A stretch of 64,000 bases of DNA. Origin: Candidatus Iainarchaeum sp. GTDB taxonomy: Archaea; Iainarchaeota; Iainarchaeia; Iainarchaeales; UBA10219. Shown here piece after piece: positions 41,667 to 50,261 of the stretch. The notes under the pieces were generated by a model that was not told where the DNA came from, did not search any database, and worked only from the letters and a program-made list of their open reading frames with translations. The position numbers and the translations under genes are program-made. The first letter of the stretch is position 1. Each line of letters opens with the position of its first letter. The stretch is taken from positions 124,001 to 188,000 of the forward strand of contig JAGVWE010000002.1 in the NCBI GenBank assembly GCA_018304425.1. Reading direction: 5' to 3'.

Positions 41667-42389
41667 CTATAAAATCATATGAGCCAGGTGGAACTGGATG
41701 GGGCACTCGCCTATCTTGTAGGAAACGCGGATCATGGAATCGGTTTTGAGTTCCAGGAGGACCTTTTTCTCGGAGTCGGCTTCCTTGACGATGTTCTGCA
41801 AGAAGTTAAGCGAGTACTTGGCCGTGACCTCGCTGGTGCAGGACACGGAGACCTTCTTCGAACCCCTCGAAACCGCTTTGAGTTGCCCCTGCGAGCCCCG
41901 GGCCTCGATGAAGAACTGGCCGGGCTTGACCTTCAACACCACGGAGGAGCCGAAGAGGCCCGCGTCCTTCAAGGCCTCCTTGAGCATGCGCGCGTTGATT
42001 TCCACGCTGGCCTCGAACTTGGGTTCCGGGAGGTTTATCTCCTCGTCCGAAACATCAATGATGGGCAGGCTGAAGGAACGCGAGAGCTCGTTCTCGAACT
42101 TGAGCGTCAACTCGGAGTCCGTCAACTCCATGAGCAGGCGGTCGTTGGGTTGCGTCCGCGCCATGATTTTCGATAACTCCACCAGGTCCAGGCCGACGAA
42201 GCTGGGTTCAACGTCATACTTGTCAAAGAACTTCTTGTCCATCTCGAAGTTGACCAGGACGACTTGGCTGGGGTCGAGGGCCCTGAACTTGACGCCGGAA
42301 TCGGTGAACCGAAAATTGCCTTCCGCGATGAAAGAGGAAATGGCGTCCACCGAGCTCTTCCAGGAAGCCGAGTTCTTGAGTTCAATCAC
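41667..42389 (-). CDS. pcn1: DNA sliding clamp PCNA (copy 1)
   Basis: A 240-residue PCNA that forms a ring and tethers polymerases, ligase and nucleases to DNA. Family features: FIAEGNFRFTDSGVKFRALDP near the start, LVNFEMDKKFFDKY, the interdomain strand LTLKFENELSRSFSLPIID, and the C-terminal KIGECPIQFHLAHMIL. It is upstream of priL in one operon. A second, divergent copy lies at 50262-51008. The two may form hetero-oligomers, but that cannot be read from sequence. Confidence 0.95.
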   Translation of the reverse strand: MIELKNSASWKSSVDAISSFIAEGNFRFTDSGVKFRALDPSQVVLVNFEMDKKFFDKYDVEPSFVGLDLVELSKIMARTQPNDRLLMELTDSELTLKFENELSRSFSLPIIDVSDEEINLPEPKFEASVEINARMLKEALKDAGLFGSSVVLKVKPGQFFIEARGSQGQLKAVSRGSKKVSVSCTSEVTAKYSLNFLQNIVKEADSEKKVLLELKTDSMIRVSYKIGECPIQFHLAHMIL

Positions 42390-42459
42390 TTGCAGCCCTT
42401 CCTAGGAGAATATCTATCGACAACCCCTTTAAATGGTTTTCCCCGCACCACCTATTTTT

Positions 42460-42969
42460 ATGCCGGCGGACAAAGTCAACGTCAGGGTCTTCCTGGGAGC
42501 CGACCACGCAGGCTTCAAGCTCAAGGAAAACATCCGCCAGTGGCTCAAAGAAAGAGGCGTTGAATTCGTGGACTTAGGGGTTTACAGCGCCGAGCCCGTG
42601 GACTACCCGGCCTACGCGGAACGCGTGGCCAGGGAAGTCGGCAATGCCGGTGAGGGAAAGGCCCTTGGCGTGCTTGCCTGCGGCACCGGCATCGGCATGG
42701 GCATGGCCGCCAACAAGGTGAGGGGAGTCCGGGCCGCTGTCTGCCACGACGAGTTCACGGCGGAAATGGCGCGCGCCCACAACAACGCCAACCTCTTGTG
42801 CCTGGGGGCCAGGGTCCTGCAAACCGGCGGCGAGGCCCTCAAAATCGTGGAACGCTTCCTAGAAACCGGTTTCAGCGCCGAGGAACGGCATGGACGCCGC
42901 GTGAAAATGATTTACGGCCTGGAAACACGGAAACCAAAGCAAGCCGCCAAAAAAAGGGCGAAGAAATAG
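42460..42969 (+). CDS. rpiB: Ribose-5-phosphate isomerase B
   Basis: A 169-residue RpiB/LacAB-type sugar-phosphate isomerase that interconverts ribose-5-phosphate and ribulose-5-phosphate. VFLGADHAGFKLKENIRQWL near the start, VLACGTGIGMGMAANKVRG (near residue 70; the Cys is the general base) and HNNANLLCLGARVL (near 107) are the family motifs. ATG 42460 is chosen over 42433 because CTTTAAATGG (42424-42433) is a TATA-like box about 30 nt upstream. Its basic C-terminal tail (KPKQAAKKRAKK) is beyond the usual fold. Confidence 0.93.
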   Translation: MPADKVNVRVFLGADHAGFKLKENIRQWLKERGVEFVDLGVYSAEPVDYPAYAERVAREVGNAGEGKALGVLACGTGIGMGMAANKVRGVRAAVCHDEFTAEMARAHNNANLLCLGARVLQTGGEALKIVERFLETGFSAEERHGRRVKMIYGLETRKPKQAAKKRAKK

Positions 42970-42977
42970 GACCCCGG

Positions 42978-45299
42978 CTAATTGTAGGTCTTGGTTCCCA
43001 GCACCGTTGCTTCCGTGCCCCGCCGGCACATGCTGAAGTTGGGGTAGGCCTGGCAGTACTTGACGAGCGCGCCGCCGGCCTGGGAAACGGGTTGCGCGAG
43101 CTTCACCGCGAACTTCTGGTCGATGATGGCTTTCAGGGTCTGGTAGCTGGGCATGCCCTCCACCTTGGTGCCGTTGATGAACAGGGTTGGAATGGTTTTC
43201 ACGCCCAGGGACTTCGCCAAGGCCAGGTCCTTGTCGATGTCCGGCTTGTACCGGTCCTGGGAAACGCAGCGCATCAAGTCATTGGAGTAGGTAGTGGAAA
43301 AGTCCTGGCCCTCCAGCTTGCTCAGGAGTTTCGAGAACGCGTCCGGGTAGAAGTTGGGCTGGATCTGGTACAATTCGTCGTGGAACTTCCAGTAATCCGT
43401 CACCTGGCTCGCGCACCGCGAGGCTTCCGCGGCCAGCATGGACCGCAAGTGGATGTCCAAGGGGTAGTCTTTGTGGAGGCGCCGCATGAATTTCGTGCAC
43501 CGGTAACCGTACTGGCCGAGGTTCTTGATCTCGGTTCCCAGGCAGTCCTTCTGGTACTCGTCCATGATCTGGTTGAGCATGAGGTTCAGGGTCTTGCATT
43601 CCTTGCTCTCGAAGTCGCAGAATTCCACGATGGTGACAACCGGTTGCGGCTTCAACGGGTAGTCGGGGTGCGATTCCCTTTCATGGGGGTCCGAGAAGAA
43701 CGGCGCGCCCTTCAAGGGGCTTCCGGCATACACCGAATCCAGGAGCAGCCCCTCGATGAACACCTTGTAGACGTAGAAGTAATTGAGGCCGCCGAACTTG
43801 GTCCCGTTTATCCTGAGCGTGGGAACGGCGTCGATGTCGGTTTCAACCGCGTACGTCAGGCCCTTGAAGGCCTCCTTGAGGTCGGCCAGCACCACGCCCT
43901 TGTACCGCTCCGAACTCAGGCACGCCCGGAACTGCGTGGAATCCAGGCCCAACTCGGAGGCATAGGAAACCAGGTCCTCGGCGTCATCGTACACGTTCTG
44001 TTCCTCGGTGAGACCCGTGGAAGCCCCGCTCTCCGGGTTGAATTCCACGAACTTGGTGTAGGGAACGGTTATGCGTTGCTTGCGGTAGAGCAACCGGTGG
44101 TAGGCCCAGAACTTGCCCTGCTCGTTCGCGCAGCGCGCGGCGAATGCCGCCCTCACCGCGAGCGGATTGTAGTAATCGATGTTGAGGTTCCGGTTCGTGA
44201 TGTCCTTCTTGTCCGATGGGAAGTCCTTGTGCACGATTTTCACGAACTCCCCGAAATAGGCCTCGATTTCGTCAATAACCCCTTGGATGAGGCGGCTGTC
44301 CTGGTCCACGTAGTTCTCAAAGACCTCAATGGTGACCAAGGCATTGGGGTTGCCCCGGTAGGGTGCCCCGGCAAAGACCTTGCCGGCCTCCTCCGCTTCC
44401 AGGACCACGTTCGCGTACTCCGTGGAATCCAGTTGGGCCACGAAATTCGGGGAAGCGAATTGCTTGAAGCCCTTCTTGTTCACCGTGAACGTAACCTCTT
44501 TGCCGTCCTTGAACAGGGCCTCGACGCGGCCATAGGCATTCGTGAAGCGAATCACGGTCTCCATCGCGCCCTTGTCGATGAACGTGCCCCGCACGCCCTC
44601 CGGCTGGTCCACGGCCGAGGAAAAGGCTACCTTGGCGTCCGCCGCTGGGTTTCCCTCCTTGTCGGAAACCGTTACCACTATCTTGCCCTTCAGTTTCTCG
44701 GCCTGGCCGATGAGGTCACACGCCGCACCCGCCTGGAACAGGATGCCCTGGCCGACCGGTACGGAAAGCGGTTCGTTCACGCCGAGCACGGCCCACGCCT
44801 GCTTCCGCGCGTCAAACAAGTACGCCGAGGACAGGCTGCACGTTCCCCGGATGTCCTGCAGGGAACCATTGACGAGGTCAGGGGAAACGGCCACGAAATT
44901 CCAACCGGACTGCACGGGCGCGAGCCCCTCCGACTTGAATGAATCCGAAACCGAAATCGTGCAATCCCGCTTGACTTCAAGCCAGACCGCGGTATGCGCG
45001 AGGTAATCCGCGTTGGATTGGAGGAACTGCGCGAACCGCTGGCTTCCCACCTCGATGTAGGACCGCGTGTTCACGTCGTACACGAAACTCGCGGCAAGGT
45101 CGGACTGCAGGCAAGTCGAGGCATCGGCTTGCCCGACCATGTTCGAGGGGAACTTGACGAGGTTCCAGCCCTTGAACAACTGCACCTTCAAGCCAACGGG
45201 GGTGGAGGCGACGCCGCCCGGCAGGGCCGGCGGCTGCGCGAAAACCAACAAGGAGGAAAACAAGAGGAAGACCGCCAGCAAAACGGCAGCGGATTTCAC
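42978..45299 (-). CDS. Secreted protein with two thioredoxin-fold (DsbA-like) domains lacking CxxC
   Basis: A 773-residue exported protein with a signal peptide (AAVLLAVFLLFSSLLVFA). Residues 35-270 contain a beta-rich region (KVQLFKGWNLVKFPSNM) and an Ig-like part. Two DsbA/Thioredoxin_4-like domains follow (about 310-510 and 545-750). Each keeps its cis-proline loop (DAVPTLRINGTKFGG; TIPTLFINGTKVEG) and WKFHDELY-type helices. The expected FxxxxCPxC is lost: domain 1 reads EVFENYVDQDSR and domain 2 EFCDFESKECK, leaving one Cys in the active-site helix and one shifted. It probably binds or chaperones rather than oxidises. GTG 45299 overlaps the upstream stop as GTGA. Confidence 0.82.
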   Translation of the reverse strand: MKSAAVLLAVFLLFSSLLVFAQPPALPGGVASTPVGLKVQLFKGWNLVKFPSNMVGQADASTCLQSDLAASFVYDVNTRSYIEVGSQRFAQFLQSNADYLAHTAVWLEVKRDCTISVSDSFKSEGLAPVQSGWNFVAVSPDLVNGSLQDIRGTCSLSSAYLFDARKQAWAVLGVNEPLSVPVGQGILFQAGAACDLIGQAEKLKGKIVVTVSDKEGNPAADAKVAFSSAVDQPEGVRGTFIDKGAMETVIRFTNAYGRVEALFKDGKEVTFTVNKKGFKQFASPNFVAQLDSTEYANVVLEAEEAGKVFAGAPYRGNPNALVTIEVFENYVDQDSRLIQGVIDEIEAYFGEFVKIVHKDFPSDKKDITNRNLNIDYYNPLAVRAAFAARCANEQGKFWAYHRLLYRKQRITVPYTKFVEFNPESGASTGLTEEQNVYDDAEDLVSYASELGLDSTQFRACLSSERYKGVVLADLKEAFKGLTYAVETDIDAVPTLRINGTKFGGLNYFYVYKVFIEGLLLDSVYAGSPLKGAPFFSDPHERESHPDYPLKPQPVVTIVEFCDFESKECKTLNLMLNQIMDEYQKDCLGTEIKNLGQYGYRCTKFMRRLHKDYPLDIHLRSMLAAEASRCASQVTDYWKFHDELYQIQPNFYPDAFSKLLSKLEGQDFSTTYSNDLMRCVSQDRYKPDIDKDLALAKSLGVKTIPTLFINGTKVEGMPSYQTLKAIIDQKFAVKLAQPVSQAGGALVKYCQAYPNFSMCRRGTEATVLGTKTYN

Positions 45300-45598
45300 G
45301 CCAATCCCTCCATGGCCGGGTCCGGCAACTGGGGCGGGGCCTGCCCGGTCTCCTGCACGACCTTGGTGAGGTCCAGGGGCGCGGAAGCGGTTTCATCCCG
45401 CCGGGGTTGTTTGGGGGGCGCGGTTTGCGGGGCTTGGTTCGCGGGCGGCTGGACTGAATCGGCTTTCTTCTCCCCGGCAACGGGTTGCGCCTGCTGCCCG
45501 GTGGGCTTGGCCCCTTCCCCGTTCCGGGTGGTCACCTGGACGCAGCCACTCAATAACAGGACCAGGCAAGCCAACCCAGCGATGACCGGTTTCGACAT
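45296..45598 (-). CDS. Small Pro-rich lipoprotein
   Basis: A 100-residue lipoprotein. ATG 45598 gives MSKPVIAGLACLVLLLSGC, a full lipobox signal (Cys19). The mature part is Pro/Gln/Ala/Lys-rich, disordered and ends near PPQLPDPAMEG. Its stop overlaps the start of the double thioredoxin-fold gene (GTGA), so the two are coupled. It may tether or space the secreted partner at the membrane. An upstream ATG (45643) would add 15 residues before the signal. Confidence 0.65.
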   Translation of the reverse strand: MSKPVIAGLACLVLLLSGCVQVTTRNGEGAKPTGQQAQPVAGEKKADSVQPPANQAPQTAPPKQPRRDETASAPLDLTKVVQETGQAPPQLPDPAMEGLA

Positions 45599-45674
45599 TT
45601 TTTTCCCGCCTTTTCCACCGTTTTTCTCCGATGCGACTCCCATATATTGCCGATTAATTGTTTTTAAACTCACC

Positions 45675-47288
45675 TTACTTGGCTCCAAACAAACCCAGGA
45701 TAAACGAAACAATGGAATCCAGGAAACTCTTGCGCGGCTGCAGGGGCTCGGAGGGGAACTCGGGCTGGCCGACCGAAGGCACGGGCTGCCCCTCATCGGG
45801 GGCCGCGGCGCGTATGCAGTCCCCATTCAGGCATTGCTCGCCTTCCCCGCACTTGACGTAGTAACACAAGTCCACCTTGGACACGCCCACGCTCAAGGCA
45901 TATCTCCCGCTGGCTATCCGGGAAACGCTGAAGTAAAGGGTCTGACCCTTTTCGGCGGCATAGGAGGCCGTGACCTCTTCCCGGGAAACGAAGGGCCGCA
46001 CGTTCAAGGGGTTAAGGGAAGCGTCAAAGAACTGCACGGAAAAGTCGGCTCCAGGGGAGGGAATGACTTTTACCTCGAGCTTCTCTCCCCGCTTGAGTTC
46101 CGCCTTGAAGACGTCCTTTTCGTCCGCGCCCCCCTCGCCGCCCACCAGCCAGTTCACCTCATAGAGGCCTGGTTCCACTCCGAACGCGTCCTCAAAGGAT
46201 TCCGGGGCATCCCCCCGGCCGTCCAAGTCAAACAGGGGCTGGACCTCGAACTTGGTAGTGCAGGTGAATTCCCGGAGCCAAGCCGATTCCGGGCCGACCT
46301 CGACGTACAAGGTCTGGTGAACCTTCGAGGAGTTGGTGGCCCAGGACAACAAGATTTCCTTGGCATCATCCTTTTCCTTCAAGGAAACGGACTGCTTGGC
46401 CAGCAAATCCCTGGCCTCGTTGTAAACGAATACCGCCGGGCTCGCCCGGTGCTTGGGCCCCCAGTAGAGGGGCCTGCAAGTCGAGCTCACGACGAGCTTT
46501 TCCCCGCCGTCGAGGACGAGCTTGAAAAAGTCCTTCAAGTTGTTCTTGGTGTACTTGCGCTCGAAGATACCAGCCTTCACCAGGGTGGCGGACTCAAAGC
46601 TGTCGCCCGGGGTTATTACCTTGCAGTCGCGCGTGCAGTTGTAGGCGTTCTCGAGCTCGTCGCAGGCCTTGTTGCCGCACGAGGCCAGTTCCCCGCAGTC
46701 CAGGGGACAATTGTAACTGGTTTCCAGGGGCGCGTTGCAGACGTCGTCACCGCAGGTGCTGGGCGCGCCACAATCCATGGCACAGTTGAAGCTGTCCTCG
46801 CGGCCGTCGCAGAGGCCGTCCCCACACCGGTACTGGGTCCGCTTGCAGTCGGCCAGACAATTGTAATGGTTTTCCTTGGCTTCGCAGACCGCGTTACCAC
46901 AGCTTTCCGCGTACCCGCAGTCGGTGGGGCAATTGTAGGAGTGCTCGCGTTCCTCGCACGAATTGTTCCCGCAGTCGGGCGGCAGTCCGCAGTCCAGGGG
47001 ACAGGAAAAGGAGTCCTCTTTGCCGATGCAGGCCGTGTCCCCGCACACCTCGAAGGCGCCGCAGTCCTCGGGGCAATTGGTCTTGTTTTCTTCGTTCGAG
47101 CAGACGTAGTCCCCGCAAAAAGCCGTCGAACGCGTGCAGTCCACGGGACAGCTCAGGGTGGATTCAAGGGAGTCACAGATGCCGTTGCCGCAACCGGCCG
47201 GCCGGGCCGTGCCATAGAGTTGCGCCGAAACCGCGACCGCGAGGAACAGGAAGGACAAGCCAAGGGCGAAAAGGTTGGAGCGGCGCAT
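45675..47288 (-). CDS. Secreted protein with eight tandem 4-Cys repeats
   Basis: A 537-residue exported protein with a signal peptide (LFALGLSFLFLAVAVSA). Residues about 30-240 are eight repeats of 24-31 residues built as CGxxxC-x(7-8)-C-x(2)-DC, for example CGDTACIGKEDSFSCPLDC and CGNNSCEEREHSYNCPTDC, 32 cysteines in all. Two domains follow, likely beta-sandwiches of pre-peptidase C-terminal type (DSFESATLVKAGIFERKY; AYAAEKGQTLYFSVSR-like). Two further cysteines lie near the end. The last residues (FLDSIVSFILGLFGAK) form a hydrophobic helix that may anchor it. It lies upstream of two secreted-protein genes and needs strong disulfide support. Confidence 0.8.
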   Translation of the reverse strand: MRRSNLFALGLSFLFLAVAVSAQLYGTARPAGCGNGICDSLESTLSCPVDCTRSTAFCGDYVCSNEENKTNCPEDCGAFEVCGDTACIGKEDSFSCPLDCGLPPDCGNNSCEEREHSYNCPTDCGYAESCGNAVCEAKENHYNCLADCKRTQYRCGDGLCDGREDSFNCAMDCGAPSTCGDDVCNAPLETSYNCPLDCGELASCGNKACDELENAYNCTRDCKVITPGDSFESATLVKAGIFERKYTKNNLKDFFKLVLDGGEKLVVSSTCRPLYWGPKHRASPAVFVYNEARDLLAKQSVSLKEKDDAKEILLSWATNSSKVHQTLYVEVGPESAWLREFTCTTKFEVQPLFDLDGRGDAPESFEDAFGVEPGLYEVNWLVGGEGGADEKDVFKAELKRGEKLEVKVIPSPGADFSVQFFDASLNPLNVRPFVSREEVTASYAAEKGQTLYFSVSRIASGRYALSVGVSKVDLCYYVKCGEGEQCLNGDCIRAAAPDEGQPVPSVGQPEFPSEPLQPRKSFLDSIVSFILGLFGAK

Positions 47289-47340
47289 AAACGTCACTAA
47301 CAATATATATTTGTCATTAATAAATATATCGAGTTCGTAA

Positions 47341-47445
47341 GGTTGGCCACGTGTTTTAGCCGACCAAACGGCCCAATAGGTAGCCTTTTATTGGGGTTTG
47401 GCGTAAATAGTCCAGGAAAAAATTTCTTTCAAGGGAGGAAAGAAC
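47341..47445 (+). promoter_or_regulatory. lemA-htpX leader with two tandem hairpins and a strong SD site
   Basis: A TATA-like AATAAATATATC (47319-47330) puts the start of transcription near 47345. The leader can form GGTTGGC (47341-47347) with GCCGACC (47359-47365), one G-U pair, then CCCAATA (47372-47378) with TATTGGG (47389-47395), a perfect 7-bp stem. GGGAGGAAAG follows about 5 nt before ATG 47446. A leader of about 100 nt with two stems and an explicit ribosome site is unlike the mostly leaderless genes here, so post-transcriptional control is plausible. Confidence 0.5.
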
Positions 47446-47994
47446 ATGGTTTTGATGCTAATCGCGGGACTTCTCGTCGTGGCGGCGTTGGCCGTCGTGC
47501 TCGTCTACAACGGTTTGGTCACCGTCCGGAACCGGGTGGACAACGCCTGGAGCCAGATTGACGTGCAGTTGAAGCGGCGGACGGACCTGATTCCGAACCT
47601 CGTGGAAACCGTGAAAGGCTATATGACGCACGAGCGGCAGACCCTGGAAGCCGTCACCAACGCGCGCGCGGCCCTGGTCAAGGCCGGCAGCGTCGCCGAC
47701 AAAGCCCAGGCCGACAACATGCTCACGCAGGCGCTGAAAACCGTGTTCGCGGTCGCGGAAAGCTACCCTGATTTGAAGGCCAACCAGAACTTCATGCTGC
47801 TGCAAGAAGAACTGGCCGGCACCGAAAGCAAGATAGCCTATGCCCGGCAGTTCTACAACGACAGCGTGCTGGGCTACAACAACTCGATTCAAACCGTGCC
47901 CAGCAACATCGTGGCCGACATGTTCGGGTTCAAGGCCAAGGACTTCTTCCAGATACCGGAAGGCGAGCGCGCGGCCGTGAAGGTCTCCTTCTAA
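47446..47994 (+). CDS. lemA: LemA family membrane protein
   Basis: A 182-residue protein with an N-terminal transmembrane helix ([19 protein letters not shown]) and a four-helix LemA domain outside or inside the membrane. [39 protein letters not shown] and [19 protein letters not shown] are the family's signature. The length matches bacterial LemA. HtpX follows 40 nt downstream, a common pairing in bacteria and archaea. LemA may be a partner or substrate of HtpX in membrane quality control. Confidence 0.95.
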   Translation: MVLMLIAGLLVVAALAVVLVYNGLVTVRNRVDNAWSQIDVQLKRRTDLIPNLVETVKGYMTHERQTLEAVTNARAALVKAGSVADKAQADNMLTQALKTVFAVAESYPDLKANQNFMLLQEELAGTESKIAYARQFYNDSVLGYNNSIQTVPSNIVADMFGFKAKDFFQIPEGERAAVKVSF

Positions 47995-48034
47995 CCCCGT
48001 GCCAGAGGCCAAGCGGTTGGACAGGTGAAAGAAA

Positions 48035-48919
48035 ATGTGGGAAGCCGAGGCGGCCAACAAGCGGAACTCCCTTCTCTTGGTGCTGGTCTTCTTCGCCTGC
48101 ATCTACGTGCTGGCCTGGGTGTTCAGCGAGGTAAGCGGTTTTGGCAGCTTTGGCCTGGTCTTGGCCGGAATCATCGCCATCGGCTCGACTGTGGGCTCGT
48201 ATTACTTCAGCGACAAAATCATCCTGGCCTTGAGCCAGGCGAAACCCGTTGAAAAACAGCAGAACCCCTACTTGTACAACGTCATCGAGGGCCTGGCGAT
48301 TGCCGCCGGCATACCGAAGCCCCGCGCGTACCTCATCGAGGACACCGCGCCCAACGCCTTCGCCACGGGAAGGGACCCCGAACACGCCATCATCGTGGTG
48401 ACCACGGGGCTGCTGCAGAAACTCAACCGGACCGAACTCGAGGGAGTCATCGCCCACGAAATGTCGCACATAAAAAACTTCGACATCCGCTTCATGATGT
48501 ACGTCGCGGTCATGGTGGGAGTCATTGCCCTGCTCAGCGACTGGATTCTGAGGAGCGCGTTTCACCGGAAAAGCGACCGGGGCGGCGGACGCGGCACCCT
48601 GCTCCTGCTGGTCATCGGCATCGCCTTCGCCGTCCTCGCCCCCTTGTTCGCCACGCTCATCAAGCTCGCGATTTCCAGGCAACGCGAGTTCCTGGCCGAT
48701 GCCTCGGGTTCCCTGTTGACGCGTTACCCGGAGGGACTGGCTTCCGCGCTTGAAAAGATTTCCGGCGACAAGGAGCCCCTGGAGGCGGCCAACCGCGCCA
48801 CCGCCCACCTGTACATCGTCAACCCCTTCAAGGACGTGGGAGGGCTCGCAGCCGGCCTGCTTTCAACGCACCCCGCCATCGAGGAAAGGGTCAAGCGGTT
48901 GAGAAGCCGGTTGACGTAA
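48035..48919 (+). CDS. htpX: Membrane zinc metalloprotease HtpX (M48)
   Basis: A 294-residue integral membrane protease that degrades damaged membrane proteins. Two N-terminal membrane segments (LLLVLVFFACIYVLAWVF; VLAGIIAIGSTVGSYYF) lead to the zinc site EGVIAHEMSHIKNFD (His, Glu, His) and the downstream Glu in QREFLADASGS. Two more membrane segments lie between them (around residues 155-175 and 190-210). AGGTGA precedes the ATG. It pairs with LemA. Length and motifs are complete. Confidence 0.95.
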   Translation: MWEAEAANKRNSLLLVLVFFACIYVLAWVFSEVSGFGSFGLVLAGIIAIGSTVGSYYFSDKIILALSQAKPVEKQQNPYLYNVIEGLAIAAGIPKPRAYLIEDTAPNAFATGRDPEHAIIVVTTGLLQKLNRTELEGVIAHEMSHIKNFDIRFMMYVAVMVGVIALLSDWILRSAFHRKSDRGGGRGTLLLLVIGIAFAVLAPLFATLIKLAISRQREFLADASGSLLTRYPEGLASALEKISGDKEPLEAANRATAHLYIVNPFKDVGGLAAGLLSTHPAIEERVKRLRSRLT

Positions 48920-48934
48920 ATTAGTGCAAGGCCA

Positions 48935-49330
48935 TCAATCGAACAGCGTGCGGCCTTGCCAGACCCGTACCTGGTTGCGGGAAATCATTTTCGCGGAAAT
49001 CAAGCCCATGATTTGGCCGGCCTTGTCAGTAACCGCGAGATGGCGGATGTCGTGTTTTTCCATGAGCTTGCCGGCGTCCATGACGCCTTGCTCGCCGTCA
49101 ATGGAAATGACCGGGCAATGCATGACTATCTTGACCTTGGTCCGGCTGACGTCCACGCATTTTGCGACGAACCGGAGCAGGTCGCGTTCGGTGACGATGC
49201 CTTGGACTTCCTCTTTTTTCCCGACCAGGGCCGCGCTGACCTTCTTCCCAAGCATCAACTCCGCGGCCTCCGACACCGAGGCATCCGGGGAAAGGTAGTG
49301 CGCGGCGCGGGTGAGGTCCTTCACCTTCAT
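48935..49330 (-). CDS. Two-CBS-domain protein
   Basis: A 131-residue protein made of two CBS domains. KVKDLTRAAHYLSPDASVSE and GIVTERDLLRFVAKC form the first. HCPVISIDGEQGVMDAGKLM and HLAVTDKAGQIMGLISAKM form the second. CBS pairs bind adenine nucleotides and regulate a partner or act alone as sensors. There is no fused catalytic domain, and the partner cannot be told. It is convergent with htpX and divergent from the DMT transporter gene. Confidence 0.92.
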   Translation of the reverse strand: MKVKDLTRAAHYLSPDASVSEAAELMLGKKVSAALVGKKEEVQGIVTERDLLRFVAKCVDVSRTKVKIVMHCPVISIDGEQGVMDAGKLMEKHDIRHLAVTDKAGQIMGLISAKMISRNQVRVWQGRTLFD

Positions 49331-49405
49331 GCAGGCATATAGGGGAAAACCGGAATTTATGCCTTTCCCCCAAGGTATTTAAAGGGTTGGAAGCACGTGC
49401 CTTGC

Positions 49406-50260
49406 ATGGCATCCAAGAAAGCCGCGCTATTGATTGTCGCGGCCGCCGCCATCTTTGCGACCAACGGCTTGTACGTGCGGTTCCTGGACCTTCCGGTTGA
49501 AGCGCTGGCCGCTGGCCGGTTGTTCGTGGGAGCAACCGCGCTCTACGTGTACTACCGTTTCACGGGCAAAAGCCTCCGCATCAAAAGCGTGGACGGGGCC
49601 AGGCTCTTGTTCGCCGCCGCCTTGTTCAACGCCCTCGCGTTCTACACCAACTTCGCGGCCTACGCCCTCCTCTCCGTGGCCATGGCCACGGTGCTGCTCT
49701 ACACGTCCTCGTTTTTCTCCGTGGTCCTCGAACACTTCTTCGTCAAGGAAAAGCGGCTCCGCAAAGAAAACTGGCTCGCGGTCTTCCTCGGCTTGGCCGG
49801 GGTGGGCATCATCGCCTACGGCCATGGCCTCGGAACCGGCTTTCAAGCGAACGCTGGCCTCTTCGTTGGCCTGGCTTCGGGCGTGGCCTATGCCTGCACC
49901 ATGGTGTTGGCCAAGAAATCCATCAAAGCCAATGGATGCGAGCAAACCACCTTCTACTACGTGCTCGTGGCCGGCCTCCTGCTGGCGCCCTTTGCCCTAA
50001 TAGCCCATCCCAGGTTCACGCTGGAGACCCTGGGCTGGCTGGCCGTGTTCGGAGTCGTGAACAGCTTTGTGGGGGTCAGCATGCTCTTGCGCGGCCTCAA
50101 AGCCGTCAAGCCCCACCACGCCATCATCCTGGTCTCCCTGGAAATGGTGTTCGCTGCCGTCTACGCCTGGCTGCTGCTCGGCGAAGCCATCACCCCTCAC
50201 GTGGCCGTGGGCGGGGCATTGATTGTTGTGGCCGCCTATTTGGCGGAAAAAGAGGGTTGA
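49406..50260 (+). CDS. EamA/DMT-family transporter
   Basis: A 284-residue membrane protein with ten hydrophobic helices in two EamA halves. AIFATNGLYVRFLDLPVEAL opens the first half and ATVLLYTSSFFSVVLEHFF (near residue 95) is its conserved strip; ALKAVKPHHAIIL- and VFAAVYAWLLLGE-like sequence closes the second half. Family members export metabolites or amino acids. ATG 49406 fits TATTTAAAGG (49375-49384) about 28 nt upstream; a GTG at 49397 is less likely. The 3' end nearly touches convergent PCNA2 (1 nt apart). Confidence 0.85.
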   Translation: MASKKAALLIVAAAAIFATNGLYVRFLDLPVEALAAGRLFVGATALYVYYRFTGKSLRIKSVDGARLLFAAALFNALAFYTNFAAYALLSVAMATVLLYTSSFFSVVLEHFFVKEKRLRKENWLAVFLGLAGVGIIAYGHGLGTGFQANAGLFVGLASGVAYACTMVLAKKSIKANGCEQTTFYYVLVAGLLLAPFALIAHPRFTLETLGWLAVFGVVNSFVGVSMLLRGLKAVKPHHAIILVSLEMVFAAVYAWLLLGEAITPHVAVGGALIVVAAYLAEKEG

Positions 50261-50261
50261 A

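Noticed and set aside
42798-44942. A 714-codon plus-strand ORF
   Set aside because: It lies opposite the double thioredoxin-fold gene. Its translation is a His/Gly/Leu/Arg-rich shadow with no family features, as expected from GC-rich antisense sequence.
44994-47300. A 768-codon plus-strand ORF
   Set aside because: It is antisense to the lipoprotein and the 8-repeat protein. The coding strand shows signal peptides and regular Cys repeats; this one shows none.
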